From Spirochaetales bacterium (lineage in GTDB: Bacteria; Spirochaetota; Spirochaetia; DSM-2461), in the NCBI GenBank assembly GCA_022360655.1, contig JAKSCK010000243.1, positions 1 through 53,793 of the forward strand: a DNA stretch of 53,793 nt, written 5' to 3'. A program made the position numbers and the translations under genes. The notes below the pieces were generated by a model. That model saw only the letters and a list, made by a program, of their open reading frames with translations, was not told the origin of the DNA and did not search any database. Below, piece by piece: positions 25,702 to 34,224 of this stretch; position 1 is the stretch's first letter, and every line of letters starts with the position of its first letter.

Positions 25702-26921
25702 AGACGGAGCTTCTTATGGCCTTCAAGAATGGACTTCACAATCCAGGGCGAACCTTCCTCACGATGGGCATCATCATGGTGAGTCTTGCCGCCCTTCTTT
25801 TTGTGGATGGCTATGTGGCCATGGTTCGTGTGGGGTTTGCGGAACAGCTCATCCGTCAGGAGTATGGGCATTTTCAGATTTATCCCAAGGGCTTTGAATC
25901 CCTTGATGATCCAGGGGCAACCCATCTTCTGTTTTCAGGAGAAGAAGTGGAGGCTCTTTCAAAGCTTCTGTATTCCTTTGATGAAGTGACTGCGGTGTTG
26001 CCACGTTTGCCTTTGGCAGGAATGGTGGGAAATTCAGAACGATCCCTCCTTGCCTCGGGATTTGCTGGAAATCCCATCGAAGAGAATCTCATGGCTCGGG
26101 GAACGCTTCTCAATGGATCCCGATTAGAACCAGGCAATCCCTACAGCGCAGTGGTTGGGGTTGGTTTGGCCAAAGCACTGCATGCCCAAGTGGGAGATCT
26201 TCTTACCATGATAGTTCCCAATGCAGGGGGAGGTTTGGAAGCCACCTATTTAGAAATCCATGGAATTGCCGATTACGGCCCAGAGCAACTCAATCGCAGT
26301 TATGTGGAAACCACCCTAGAGAATGGACGCCAACTTCTCTTTAGTGATGGTGCCCAACGTCTGGTTGTTCTTTTAGGTGAAACCAAGGATACCCGGGCCG
26401 TGATGGAGAAGCTCCAAAAGGTTCTCCCATCCCAGGGTCTTGAAGTGGAAATGAAAATCTGGACCCAACTGGCCCATTTTTACACTCAGGTGATAAGGGA
26501 TTACACCACCCAAATCCGCTTGGTTTTGGTGGTGGTGCTGATTCTTGGGGCTTTAGCCGTGAGCAATACCATTTCCATTTCGGTTCTTCAGCGATACGGA
26601 GAAATTGGCACTTTGCGAGCCATAGGAATCTCTTCTCATGAAATTATGGCCACCGTTCTCTTGGAGGGATTGTTTCTTGGACTCGGAGGAAGTCTTTTGG
26701 GGATTCTGTTTACCCTTGGGATTCAAGCCATACTCAATGTTGTTCCCATTTTTCTCCCACCTCCTCCAGGAACCTATGAACCCATCCGTTTGAGCATCAT
26801 GGTGCAGGGCAACAGACTGCTTGTCTTTGGACTTCTCTACTGTTTCATCACCATCTTTGCGGCTCTTCCACCGGCTTTCCGAGGGACTCGAATCAACATC
26901 ATCAAGGCGTTGCGAGGTTAA
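25698..26921 (+). CDS. FtsX/LolC-like ABC permease
   Basis: The 407-residue protein has the FtsX-family topology: an N-terminal membrane helix (about 18-40), a large periplasmic domain (about 45-270) and three C-terminal helices (about 275-400). It ends with a family-typical TRINIIKALRG tail. The ATG overlaps the ATPase stop as ATGA and has GGAGG 10 nt upstream. With the ATPase it should form a homodimeric permease that extracts or pushes a lipidated or periplasmic cargo, as LolCDE and MacB do. The cargo is not identifiable. Confidence 0.9.
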   Translation: MKTELLMAFKNGLHNPGRTFLTMGIIMVSLAALLFVDGYVAMVRVGFAEQLIRQEYGHFQIYPKGFESLDDPGATHLLFSGEEVEALSKLLYSFDEVTAVLPRLPLAGMVGNSERSLLASGFAGNPIEENLMARGTLLNGSRLEPGNPYSAVVGVGLAKALHAQVGDLLTMIVPNAGGGLEATYLEIHGIADYGPEQLNRSYVETTLENGRQLLFSDGAQRLVVLLGETKDTRAVMEKLQKVLPSQGLEVEMKIWTQLAHFYTQVIRDYTTQIRLVLVVVLILGALAVSNTISISVLQRYGEIGTLRAIGISSHEIMATVLLEGLFLGLGGSLLGILFTLGIQAILNVVPIFLPPPPGTYEPIRLSIMVQGNRLLVFGLLYCFITIFAALPPAFRGTRINIIKALRG

Positions 26922-26932
26922 GGAGCATGATT

Positions 26933-27655
26933 ATGCAAACCAGACACAATCGATTCTTACTTCTATCTGTGTTAGTTCTGAACGTTATGCCCCTTTCCCT
27001 GGGGGCACAGAGCCAGGCTGAGCAGGCCCTTTCTACTCTCCAAAAGGCGGATGAGGCACAGCCCTTCCAGGCCAAAGTGTCTGTAGGAACTCTAGGGGAG
27101 GAGGGTGAACGCCATGAATTTCTGTTACGGGCCCATGAGGGCAAAGAAATTCTGGTGTACCAAGCCCCAGCACGTGAAAAGGGGAAGGTGATTCTGCAAA
27201 TTGAGGGGCGATATTGGATGCACTTTCCAAAGATTTCCCGAACCATGATTCTTTCTCCCGTTGGAACTCTTGCAGGATCGGTTTCCAATGGAGACCTCCT
27301 CCAACCCCCTCTTCTCACCCTCTATCGCTTGGAACAGCAAGAAGAATCTGAAGAGGGGGTCGTTCTAAAACTGCTTGCCAAAAACCCTGATGCTCCCTAT
27401 GGGCAAATTGAGGCCAGATTTCAGGATGGAAAAATGCTGAAGGCCCAGTTTTTCACTCGCAGTGGGATTCTGGTGAAATCGGCCCAATACTCGCAACATT
27501 TTTTTCTTCCCTGGGGAGCATGGATTCCTCAAAAAGCGGAGATTTCCTCTCCCTTGAACCAAGAGAAAACTTCTGTGATAGAGCTGTCTGATATGAAGAT
27601 TCAGGCCAGCCCATTGGCTTGGTTTAATCCCAATAATTTGGGACGTGTGCGATGA
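26933..27655 (+). CDS. LolA-like outer-membrane lipoprotein-sorting family protein
   Basis: The 240-residue periplasmic protein has a signal peptide (MQTRHNRFLLLSVLVLNVMP..., cleavage after LGA). A LolA-like half-barrel follows, with repeated strands such as KEILVYQAPAREKGKVILQI, then GRYWMHFPKISRTMILSP and KMLKAQFFTRSG. I place the start at 26933 because AAGGAG lies 7 nt upstream; the ATG at 26927 is too close. LolA-like folds carry acyl chains across the periplasm. Placement next to an FtsX-type transporter supports a lipid or lipoprotein shuttle (inference). Confidence 0.85.
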   Translation: MQTRHNRFLLLSVLVLNVMPLSLGAQSQAEQALSTLQKADEAQPFQAKVSVGTLGEEGERHEFLLRAHEGKEILVYQAPAREKGKVILQIEGRYWMHFPKISRTMILSPVGTLAGSVSNGDLLQPPLLTLYRLEQQEESEEGVVLKLLAKNPDAPYGQIEARFQDGKMLKAQFFTRSGILVKSAQYSQHFFLPWGAWIPQKAEISSPLNQEKTSVIELSDMKIQASPLAWFNPNNLGRVR

Positions 27656-28767
27656 AAACTCTCCTTTTCCTTTTTCTATTCTTTATTGGATGCCTACATC
27701 CCCTTATTGCTCAGTCATGGTTTCCTGGAGCCTTGGTTTCCTTTGCGCCGAAATTCCTTGTTTTCCAGGGGCAAGATGTTCTTCTTTCCCGGGATATGGG
27801 GGTGGAAGTGGAGGCTAATTTTTTTGGGGATTGGTATCCCTCTACATGGATATCTGCGACATGGGATGTGGGCGTCACTGTGGACAATGCGGGGAGTCCT
27901 TCAGAAGGAGCCTCTTTTCAACCTGAAATTGATGCATTGTATTTTCAAGGTCAATTTCTTTCAGGATTGGGATTTATACTAGGACGTCAGCATTTTGTGA
28001 CAGGCACAACTCTGGTGGCCAATCCCTCTAATCCAGTGGATGCTTCGGGTGATCTCAAAGATCCTTTGTCCTATTGGTTGCTCCAAGGAAGTTGGAATTC
28101 TGGTGCGTTTTCGGGAGATATCACCTGGATTCCCACATTCCAAGCTTCTCAACAATCCCTTGGTGGGGGAGGCAAATGGGAAGGATTCTTGAATCCCAAT
28201 TCGGGGAATGTGGCCACATTAGGCCTCTCGTGGTTTGCTCACTCCCTGAACCTTGGCCTGAGATTGACTCTGGTGGAATCCGAGGCATGGAATCTCGCAG
28301 ACCCCCGTCTTTCTGGTGCCTTTCTTGGAAGTTGGAGTATCCTTCCCAATTTGGCGCTGAAGGGTGAATTTTTGGCTCAGTATGATTTAAAGCATTCGTT
28401 TGACAGCTATGAGGTTGTGGCTGGGATTCTCGTATCCCCATTGTCTTGGCTAGAACTTCATGCTGAATATGTGTTCAATTCCCATCCTCAGCCCTTGTTG
28501 GGAGATTCTCCCTTGGACTGGGATTCTCATTTTGTCTTTTTTTTGGGACGAATGGATGTTCTACAAGGAACACTCTCCCTCATTCCTTCCCTCTTGGTGT
28601 CCTTAGGTGATGGTTCTCTTCGTTTGAATTGGGATATGGAATGGACCGCCTGGGATTCTCTCACAGTCTTTTCGGAAGGCACCTGGTTTACCGGTCCCCC
28701 TCAAAGCCTCTTTTCAAGAAACCCCGTGGTGCTAGAAGTCTCTTTAGGGCTGCGATACGATTTTTAA
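27652..28767 (+). CDS. Outer-membrane beta-barrel protein of the ABC/LolA-like locus
   Basis: The 371-residue protein has a signal peptide (MKTLLFLFLFFIGCLHPLIAQ) and about 14-18 alternating amphipathic strands. It ends in GLRYDF, the terminal aromatic typical of BAM-assembled barrels. The ATG overlaps the LolA-like stop as ATGA. Its position as last gene suggests it is the outer-membrane receptor or outlet of the same transport system. I do not recognise a named family. Confidence 0.78.
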   Translation: MKTLLFLFLFFIGCLHPLIAQSWFPGALVSFAPKFLVFQGQDVLLSRDMGVEVEANFFGDWYPSTWISATWDVGVTVDNAGSPSEGASFQPEIDALYFQGQFLSGLGFILGRQHFVTGTTLVANPSNPVDASGDLKDPLSYWLLQGSWNSGAFSGDITWIPTFQASQQSLGGGGKWEGFLNPNSGNVATLGLSWFAHSLNLGLRLTLVESEAWNLADPRLSGAFLGSWSILPNLALKGEFLAQYDLKHSFDSYEVVAGILVSPLSWLELHAEYVFNSHPQPLLGDSPLDWDSHFVFFLGRMDVLQGTLSLIPSLLVSLGDGSLRLNWDMEWTAWDSLTVFSEGTWFTGPPQSLFSRNPVVLEVSLGLRYDF

Positions 28768-29215
28768 ATTCTTATTCCTTTAAAAAATGAGTAAGGAACT
28801 TGGGCTGAGCAAGTTTACGGTTTGAAGCTAATTTTTCTATCAAACTTTTTTGGTAACAAAGGATGGCAGGTTAAAATCAATAATGTTCCTGAGTGGTTCT
28901 CAATTCTTTGTTCCTTTTTTCCAGGTTCTGTTTGATCTGGCACAGCACTGCACATCATCTTAGGGGATTCATCTCAATGTGAACTCGGTTGAAACCTCCT
29001 TTTCTCTTGGTGCTCCTTTGAAATGGATGTTCCTTTATTCCGAGAACTTTTGAAAAGAGAACTGGATGTATGGAATTAATGCAGATTTCAGTGAGTGGGA
29101 AGAGATTTTGCGAAAAATATAGTGATTTACCATGAATAATTGGAAATTGAAGCGGATGAGGGCACAATTGAAATACAGCCTGAGGCTGTGAAGATCAAGT
29201 TTACGGAGTCGTGGA
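28768..29215. other. 448-nt intergenic region without a clear gene
   Basis: This AT-rich gap lies between the barrel gene and the PEGA-like lipoprotein. I see no gene that I trust. A 15-bp odd palindrome ACAGCCT-G-AGGCTGT (29175-29189) sits 26 nt before the lipoprotein start, and TATAGT near 29118 is a possible -10 box. Confidence 0.5.
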
Positions 29216-29728
29216 ATGAAACATCTTTTTCTGATGAGTGGCGTTCTCATTCTTTTGAGTTCCTGTGCTTCCATCATCAATGGTTCCAAGCAATCGGTTG
29301 TTTTTCGATCGAATCCGGATGATGCCCGCATCGTGGTGACACAAGAACCATCAGGTAAAAAGATTGCCAGTGGTGAAACTCCTCTCAAAGTGGAACTTCC
29401 TCGGGCTGAGAAATATTTCAAAGGGGCGGAATACCGTATCACCATTCAAAAGAAGGGATACCAAGATCATGAATACACCATCAAGCCGGATTTGAGTGGT
29501 GGTTGGTACATTGCTGGGAATCTGCTTTTTGGCTATTTCATTGGATGGCTGATTGTGGATCCTCTGACGGGAGCCATGTGGAAATTTTCTTCAGAATATG
29601 AATCGGATTTGAACCAAGAATTGGGCCAGTTGAATCCGAATTCTGAAGGGCTACAAATTGCTACGGTGGATTCTCTTTCTCCCGAATTGCTTTCCCAAGG
29701 AGAAATGATTCTTCCCTCTGGTAGCTGA
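29216..29728 (+). CDS. PEGA-like lipoprotein
   Basis: The 170-residue protein has a lipoprotein signal (MKHLFLMSGVLILLSSC, Cys17) followed by ASIINGSKQSVVFRSNP, the start of a PEGA-like domain (IVVTQEPSGKKIASG, then EYRITIQKKGYQDHEY). A hydrophobic patch follows (WYIAGNLLFGYFIGWLIVDP). Similar small lipoproteins with an N-terminal C-A-S-I-I-N/S-G motif are widespread, with unknown function. It is flanked by the palindrome upstream and a terminator downstream, so it is a single-gene unit. Confidence 0.78.
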   Translation: MKHLFLMSGVLILLSSCASIINGSKQSVVFRSNPDDARIVVTQEPSGKKIASGETPLKVELPRAEKYFKGAEYRITIQKKGYQDHEYTIKPDLSGGWYIAGNLLFGYFIGWLIVDPLTGAMWKFSSEYESDLNQELGQLNPNSEGLQIATVDSLSPELLSQGEMILPSGS

Positions 29729-29775
29729 AAGACGTACTTGTTCCGATGACAGTATCCTTATAATCTCGGCAAACA

Positions 29776-29801
29776 GACCGCTCGAAAGAGCGGTCGATTT
29801 T
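29776..29801 (+). terminator. Intrinsic terminator after the lipoprotein gene
   Basis: GACCGCTC (29776-29783) and GAGCGGTC (29788-29795) with a GAAA tetraloop are followed by GATTTTA. It lies about 50 nt past the lipoprotein stop. The stable tetraloop and T-run make it convincing. Confidence 0.85.
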
Positions 29802-29829
29802 ATCTTGGTACCCATTCTTGGAGAGTCTC

Positions 29830-30219
29830 ATGCCTGGAGAAACCAATCTTGACAAACTTTTATCCTCAATGTCACCAGTTTTGCGCCCGCAAACCTATGT
29901 CTTTCTGACTCTAAGAGAGGCCACGGATTTCCCATTTTCACCTTTAGCTCTATTTCAGGAACAGGAGGGCTGTTCTCTCATTGTGGAGCAGGAGGCGGCA
30001 ATGAAGGCAGGGTATTTTAAGGAATCTCCCATGCGACTCATTACTCTTGAGGTGCATTCGAGTTTAGAGGCTGTGGGCTTAACCGCAGCCATTTCCACCC
30101 GATTAGCTGCAGCTGGAATCAGTGCCAATGTGGTGGCCGCATATCATCATGATCATGTGTTTGTTCCTGCTCCAAGGGCTGAAGAGGCCCTGGCTCTTCT
30201 TCAAACGTTTGAACGTTGA
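29830..30219 (+). CDS. ACT-domain protein (DUF2241-like)
   Basis: The 129-residue protein begins MPGETNLDKLLSSMSPVLRP and ends with an ACT-like fold (ITLEVHSSLEAVGLTAAIST, then GISANVVAAYHHDHVFVPA and EEALALLQ). Such small stand-alone ACT proteins are thought to bind amino acids; no partner enzyme is next to it. The ATG has GGAG about 8 nt upstream. A terminator precedes it, so it has its own promoter, which I cannot place. Confidence 0.82.
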   Translation: MPGETNLDKLLSSMSPVLRPQTYVFLTLREATDFPFSPLALFQEQEGCSLIVEQEAAMKAGYFKESPMRLITLEVHSSLEAVGLTAAISTRLAAAGISANVVAAYHHDHVFVPAPRAEEALALLQTFER

Positions 30220-30381
30220 TATGGAGGATTCCCCATGGATGATAAGATTTGTTCCATTTCGTTGTCATTCATCATTTGTGGTATTTTTAACCAATATGTT
30301 TGCGGTGATTGTGCTTTTATATCTGTCTGCTGGCGGAAAAATTGAGGATTGAAAAGACCATCGTAAAGTATCGATTTGAGG

Positions 30382-30919
30382 ATGGTGCTGATTGTGAAAT
30401 ACATTGCTCTTTTGCGGGGAATCAATGTTGGTGGTAATCATAAAGTTTCAATGATGAAGCTCAAGGAAGTTTTTCATTCTTTGGGCTATGCCTCCATATC
30501 AACATACCTGAATACAGGCAATGTCATCTTCACATCTGACCAGTCACAAGAACATGTGCAAAATCAAATACAAACATGTCTTCTCCATCTTTTTTCTTTT
30601 GAAATCCCAACATTGGTGAAGAGCCAAAAGGAGGTACAGTTTATTGAACAATCTGTTCCTCAAAATTGGGAAAACAATCAAGAGTATAAAACGGATGTGG
30701 GGTATTTATTTCCAGAGAGTGATTTTTCCAGAAATTTTGGATGATTTTGATGTGAATAAACAATACATCACAATGCAATATGCCCGTGGTGCCGTCTTTT
30801 GGACCCTGAAAAAAGAGCATTATTCCAAGAGTCGTATCAATGCAATACTGAAAACTCTGCATTATAAAAATATGACAATTCGAAATATCAACACCACCCG
30901 GCATTTGGCTCAAATTTAA
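30382..30919 (+). pseudogene. DUF1697 gene broken by a +1 frameshift
   Basis: The first part reads a good DUF1697 N-terminus (YIALLRGINVGGNHKVSMMK, then STYLNTGNVIFTS) and then hits a stop at about 30744. The rest of the family continues in the next frame (FPEILDDFDVNKQYI, then SKSRINAILKTLHYKNMTIR and NTTRHL). Removing one T from the run of five at 30723-30727 restores a continuous product of about 178 residues, the family's usual length. The N-terminus could also start at GTG 30394. It is either a real mutation or a sequencing error in the T-run. Confidence 0.8.
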
Positions 30920-30997
30920 GAGGAAAAGGCTCTCTTGCATCACATCAGATTGTTTCAATAATTGGTTTTATGTTTTCTAGGGGGAAGAATCTGCATC

Positions 30998-31402
30998 ATG
31001 AATAAGTGTGTCCCAACAAAGGCATCGGTTCATGAGTTCCTCTTGAGCCTTGAGAGCCCAAAAAAACGATCAGAATCAGTGATATTGCTGGATATTTATC
31101 AATCTCTGACAAAGTATGATCCTGTCATGTGGGGAACTTCCATTATTGGTTTTGGGCTTCTTGAATACACGTATATATCGGGGAGAACGGGGATTATGCC
31201 CATGGCAGGATTTTCTCCGCGGAAGAAGGCGCTCACATTATACATTGATGGGAATTTTGATGATTTTGGTGATTTGCTTTGTGAATTGGGAAAGCATCGA
31301 CGGTCAAAGGCATGCTTGTACATCAACACTTTGGATGATGTCCATCTTCCTGTGCTACGTCAAATCATATGGAAAGATTTTCTTTTCTGTCAAAATCCGT
31401 AG
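30998..31402 (+). CDS. DUF1801 domain protein
   Basis: The 134-residue protein fits DUF1801 along its whole length: VHEFLLSLESPKKRSES, then DPVMWGTSIIGFGLLEY, GFSPRKKALTLYI and LGKHRRSKACLYI, ending TLDDVHLPVLRQI. These small cytoplasmic proteins have a YdhG-like fold and no settled function. The ATG at 30998 follows a GGGGAA stretch. A related scrap lies 1.3 kb downstream, which suggests a former paralogue. Confidence 0.85.
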   Translation: MNKCVPTKASVHEFLLSLESPKKRSESVILLDIYQSLTKYDPVMWGTSIIGFGLLEYTYISGRTGIMPMAGFSPRKKALTLYIDGNFDDFGDLLCELGKHRRSKACLYINTLDDVHLPVLRQIIWKDFLFCQNP

Positions 31403-31661
31403 AACACCCCAGATTATGTCCATCAATTGTTAAAAAAGGATGCCAAAGAACAAGAACGAGAGGGTAAAATCTTCTCAATAAAAGAATGAATTCAGAAGAT
31501 TGTTGTTCCTATTGAGATTTCTTTGAGAAGACACACTCTTTGTTGAAGCTGGAGTTTTCATCACGTGTAAGCTTATGTCCCCTTGAATTGACGATCTTCT
31601 CAAGATGGTTCTGTGATAAAATAACACATTCCGCCCTTGGGCGATAGTGATGAGGTGACTG

Positions 31662-32093
31662 ATGCTTCGTAATATTGATTCGGTGGTTTCTCCTGAGTTG
31701 CTTGATGTTCTTTTTCGTATGGGCCATGGAGATGAAATTGTTCTTGCGGATGCCTTCTTTCCTGGGGACAGTTGCAATAGCCGTGTGATTCGTGCCGATG
31801 GCATTGATGTCTCCCGTTTATTGGCAGGGATTTGTCCTTTGATCACGTTGGATTCCTATGTGGACAATCCCCTTGTGATGATGCAGCCCGGGGAAGGAGA
31901 TTCTCTTGATGAAGAGGTGGAAGCCGATTTTATGAAGGCGGTGCATCAGACATGGCCAGAGGCTGCAGGTCCTGCTCGTATTGGACGTTTTGAATTTTAT
32001 GAACGGGCCAGGAATGCGTTTGCTGTGGTGATGAGTGGCGAAGTCCGTAAGTACGGAAACATCATCATCAAAAAAGGTGTGATCAACCGCTAG
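31662..32093 (+). CDS. fucU: L-fucose mutarotase (FucU/RbsD family)
   Basis: The 143-residue protein is a full-length FucU/RbsD member. It shows SPELLDVLFRMGHGDEIVLA with the catalytic-region His, then VIRADGIDVSRLL and the C-terminal YGNIIIKKGV motif. The family interconverts alpha and beta anomers of L-fucose or of ribose/galactose; the DEIVLADA and YGNIIIKKGV segments are closer to FucU than to RbsD. AGGTGA lies 4 nt upstream of the ATG. No fucose pathway gene is adjacent, apart from the iron alcohol dehydrogenase 2.2 kb away. Confidence 0.88.
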   Translation: MLRNIDSVVSPELLDVLFRMGHGDEIVLADAFFPGDSCNSRVIRADGIDVSRLLAGICPLITLDSYVDNPLVMMQPGEGDSLDEEVEADFMKAVHQTWPEAAGPARIGRFEFYERARNAFAVVMSGEVRKYGNIIIKKGVINR

Positions 32094-32110
32094 TTTTTGG
32101 TTGAGTGATG

Positions 32111-32137
32111 GAACCTCTTGATGGATGCAAGAGGTTC
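32111..32137 (+). terminator. Intrinsic terminator of fucU
   Basis: GAACCTCTTG (32111-32120) and CAAGAGGTTC (32128-32137) form a perfect 10-bp stem with a 7-nt loop, followed by TTCTTTCTC. It begins 18 nt after the fucU stop. Confidence 0.8.
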
Positions 32138-32373
32138 TTCTTTCTCAGGATAGGGAGGAACTCCTGATTTTCTGCCAAATTCCTTGTGAATGAGTTGTGT
32201 TCCCACGCTGTCAAAGAAGTGTTATGTCCTAATGGTATATGAAATACTAATATTGTATATGCCATAAAACGGTTGCAGTTCTGAGGCGCATGTAATGGAC
32301 GATTTGAAAAGAGAGAGAGCAAGCGGATTTGATCCACGGCTTTCTCCTAATAGATTTTAGGTGGTGATGCATT

Positions 32374-32658
32374 GTGAAATCACAACGAAATCTTCAATAT
32401 CAAACGGGGCATTGTGTTTCGGAAAAAAAGAGTAACCCTTTGGACAAAATCATGGACATGCCCCTCGCGGAAGGTCCTCTTTTGCGTTGAATGGGAGTTC
32501 AAAAGCTGATTATTGAAACAGTGGGACAGGGGAAAAATGGCAATCCTGAAGGGATCCTGATTGGAATTGTGGATGCAAAGGATTTTCGGGCAAAGATTCT
32601 TTTTGCTCGAGATTCTCTTATGCACGGCTGTAATTTTACCACAAGCAACTTTGGATGA
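32374..32658 (+). pseudogene. Remnant of a bacterial PH-domain (YdbS-like) membrane protein gene
   Basis: The translated fragment reads SNPLDKIMDMPLAEGPLLR, a TGA stop (32488-32490), then MGVQKLIIETVGQGKNG and EGILIGIVDAKDFRAKILFA. This is the conserved core of bPH2/DUF304 proteins, where the position of the stop normally holds an aromatic residue (a TGG-to-TGA change would explain it). The N-terminal membrane helices are missing, as are usable starts. The remnant ends in another frame's DUF1801-like scrap. Confidence 0.65.
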
Positions 32659-32698
32659 TGTTCATGTTTCCTTGCTGAGGATTGAAGGGATTCCCTAG
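32630..32698 (+). pseudogene. Scrap of a second DUF1801 gene
   Basis: Frame 2 reads a short ATLDDVHVSLLRIEGIP peptide to TAG 32696-32698. It matches the TLDDVHLPVLRQI end of the intact DUF1801 gene, including 14 identical bases (ACTTTGGATGATGT at 32648 and 31328). It overlaps the end of the PH-domain remnant, so it is most likely a recombination or decay product. Confidence 0.45.
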
Positions 32699-32707
32699 AA
32701 ATGATGA

Positions 32708-33343
32708 ATGGTTTTTATTTTGGTCATTGTTGAGCTCAGTACATTGTTCTTTCTTTGGGGGTTGGTTTATCTCTTTGGTTTGTTGATGAGGCATGGGATT
32801 GTGAGAGTGAACTAACCAGAAAAATGGTGCATTTTGCCGTTATTTTATTCTCATTGCCTTTGCATCGTATCCTCCCTATCCCATTGAGTCATGGCTTCAC
32901 AATAATGGGATGGCTATGATGAGTCTTGTGGTCTATACACTCATTTTTTTCAAAGAGATTCTGGTGGCATTCTTTCATCCTTGAAACCATGTTCCTTGCT
33001 TTGGTTAGGCCGGAAGATCGACCAAATACAGTCCATAGGGTTAGTGAAGTACTTGGAGCAGGAACCGTTGTCATGATCATCTGCGGTGCCTGCATAGATG
33101 CCATGGGATATGCATTAATCCTCATGACTCCATTGGTATTTATGGGTGATGGTTTGGCAGAACCTATTGGTGTGGGAAGTGTTGTTTTTTTATCATGAAC
33201 ACTTTATAGAAAAGCTGTTTTTGCTGGTATTGCTTCTAAGACTTGTGACCCTAGCGGAGGCCTTTTTTCCTCACACTTGGGTCACTCCTTTACTCTTTCT
33301 TGCAGGCATGAATGGATTGTCTCTGGAGCTTCACTTTTTTTGA
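32708..33343 (+). pseudogene. Decayed phytol/dolichol-kinase-like membrane protein gene
   Basis: Pieces of one membrane protein are spread over three frames: a hydrophobic start (MVFILVIVELSTLFFLWGLV, frame 2), ELTRKMVHFAVILFSLPL (frame 1), MMSLVVYTLIFFKEILVAFF (frame 3), VRPEDRPNTVHRVSEVLGAG and VFMGDGLAEPIG (frame 1), and TLAEAFFPHTWVTPLLF (frame 2). The RKxxH and GDGLAEP motifs are diagnostic of the phytol kinase/dolichol kinase family. At least four frame changes are needed to join them, so the gene is dead rather than misread once. Confidence 0.7.
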
Positions 33344-33480
33344 TCGATCTGTCAGGTCTCTTGAAGAATCATTCCGCAAGATGCTCAAATACAACAAAAG
33401 CAATCGGAGAAAATCCATACGATCGTGGGTTTGTATTCATTGTCATGAATGCAACCGGTTCCCCAGTCAGGAGGCCATGT

Positions 33481-34068
33481 ATGGCAAAGAATGAACTCAT
33501 CTGTCTTGCTTTGGTGTACCACCAGCAATCTTATGCCTATGCTATGAGCGAATTCCTACAGAGTCTTGGCTTAAATCAATGGGCTCATATTTCCAAACCT
33601 TCGTTATACACAGCTCTTCGGCGGCTTGAGAAAGAGGGATGCCTGAATGTGAATCAGGTTCGAGTGGGTGAAATGCCTGAACGGAAGATATACTCCATCA
33701 CTCCACTTGGAATTGAGCGTTTTCGTAAAGAGTGTCGTGATGGATTGATTTCTGTTGATTCAGGTGAAGATCTTTTTGCTCTGGCACTCACCTTCAACAC
33801 CGTGTTGGAACCTTCGGAATCCATTCTTGCTCTTCAAGAACGGAAAAGACGCCTTTGTTCTTTGCATAGTGAACTTCAGGAAAAGCTTCAAAAGACTCAA
33901 GAGCATCAGGTCAGGCATTCTGAGATTTTGTGTCAAATGGGCATGGATGTAAAAGAATTGGAAATCCGAGCAACGGATGAGTGCATTGAGCTGTACCAAA
34001 ATGATCCGGAGTTTTTTACAGTGAGGTTAAAAAAACTCTACACAGGAATGATGGCCCAGTACGCCTGA
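33481..34068 (+). CDS. PadR family transcription regulator
   Basis: The 195-residue protein has an N-terminal winged helix of PadR type (ELICLALVYHQQSYAYAMSE, then HISKPSLYTALRRLEKEGCL and KIYSITPLGIERFR). A C-terminal helical dimerisation region follows (coiled-coil-like LHSELQEKLQKTQEHQ, about 125-150). I place the start at 33481, with GGAGG 7 nt upstream; the open frame further upstream is not coding. It may regulate the neighbouring alcohol dehydrogenase, whose promoter has a symmetric element (inference). Confidence 0.86.
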   Translation: MAKNELICLALVYHQQSYAYAMSEFLQSLGLNQWAHISKPSLYTALRRLEKEGCLNVNQVRVGEMPERKIYSITPLGIERFRKECRDGLISVDSGEDLFALALTFNTVLEPSESILALQERKRRLCSLHSELQEKLQKTQEHQVRHSEILCQMGMDVKELEIRATDECIELYQNDPEFFTVRLKKLYTGMMAQYA

Positions 34069-34195
34069 TTTTCACCTGTATGATGGGATTGATTTCCTTC
34101 TTTAATCAGGATTTACAATCTTCTAGAGAGATTTTGTTCTCGTTCAATTCTCTTTTATGTGAATCCTGACCGGTCGTGATCTTTTCTCAAACCCA

Positions 34196-34224
34196 TTGAC
34201 TCTTTTAATGATCGCTACTCTAAT
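34196..34224 (+). promoter_or_regulatory. Sigma70 promoter of the alcohol dehydrogenase gene
   Basis: TTGACT (34196-34201) and TCTAAT (34219-34224) are spaced exactly 17 nt, about 70 nt upstream of the start codon. It overlaps the left edge of the inverted repeat just downstream. Confidence 0.7.

Noticed and set aside
29140..29322. 60-residue plus-strand frame overlapping the PEGA-like lipoprotein start
   Set aside because: Although its first residues look protein-like, it overlaps a convincing lipoprotein leader in another frame and has no ribosome-binding site.
30122..30352. 76-residue plus-strand frame after the ACT-domain gene
   Set aside because: Its first half is a shadow of the ACT-domain gene and the remainder has no ribosome-binding site or recognisable motif.
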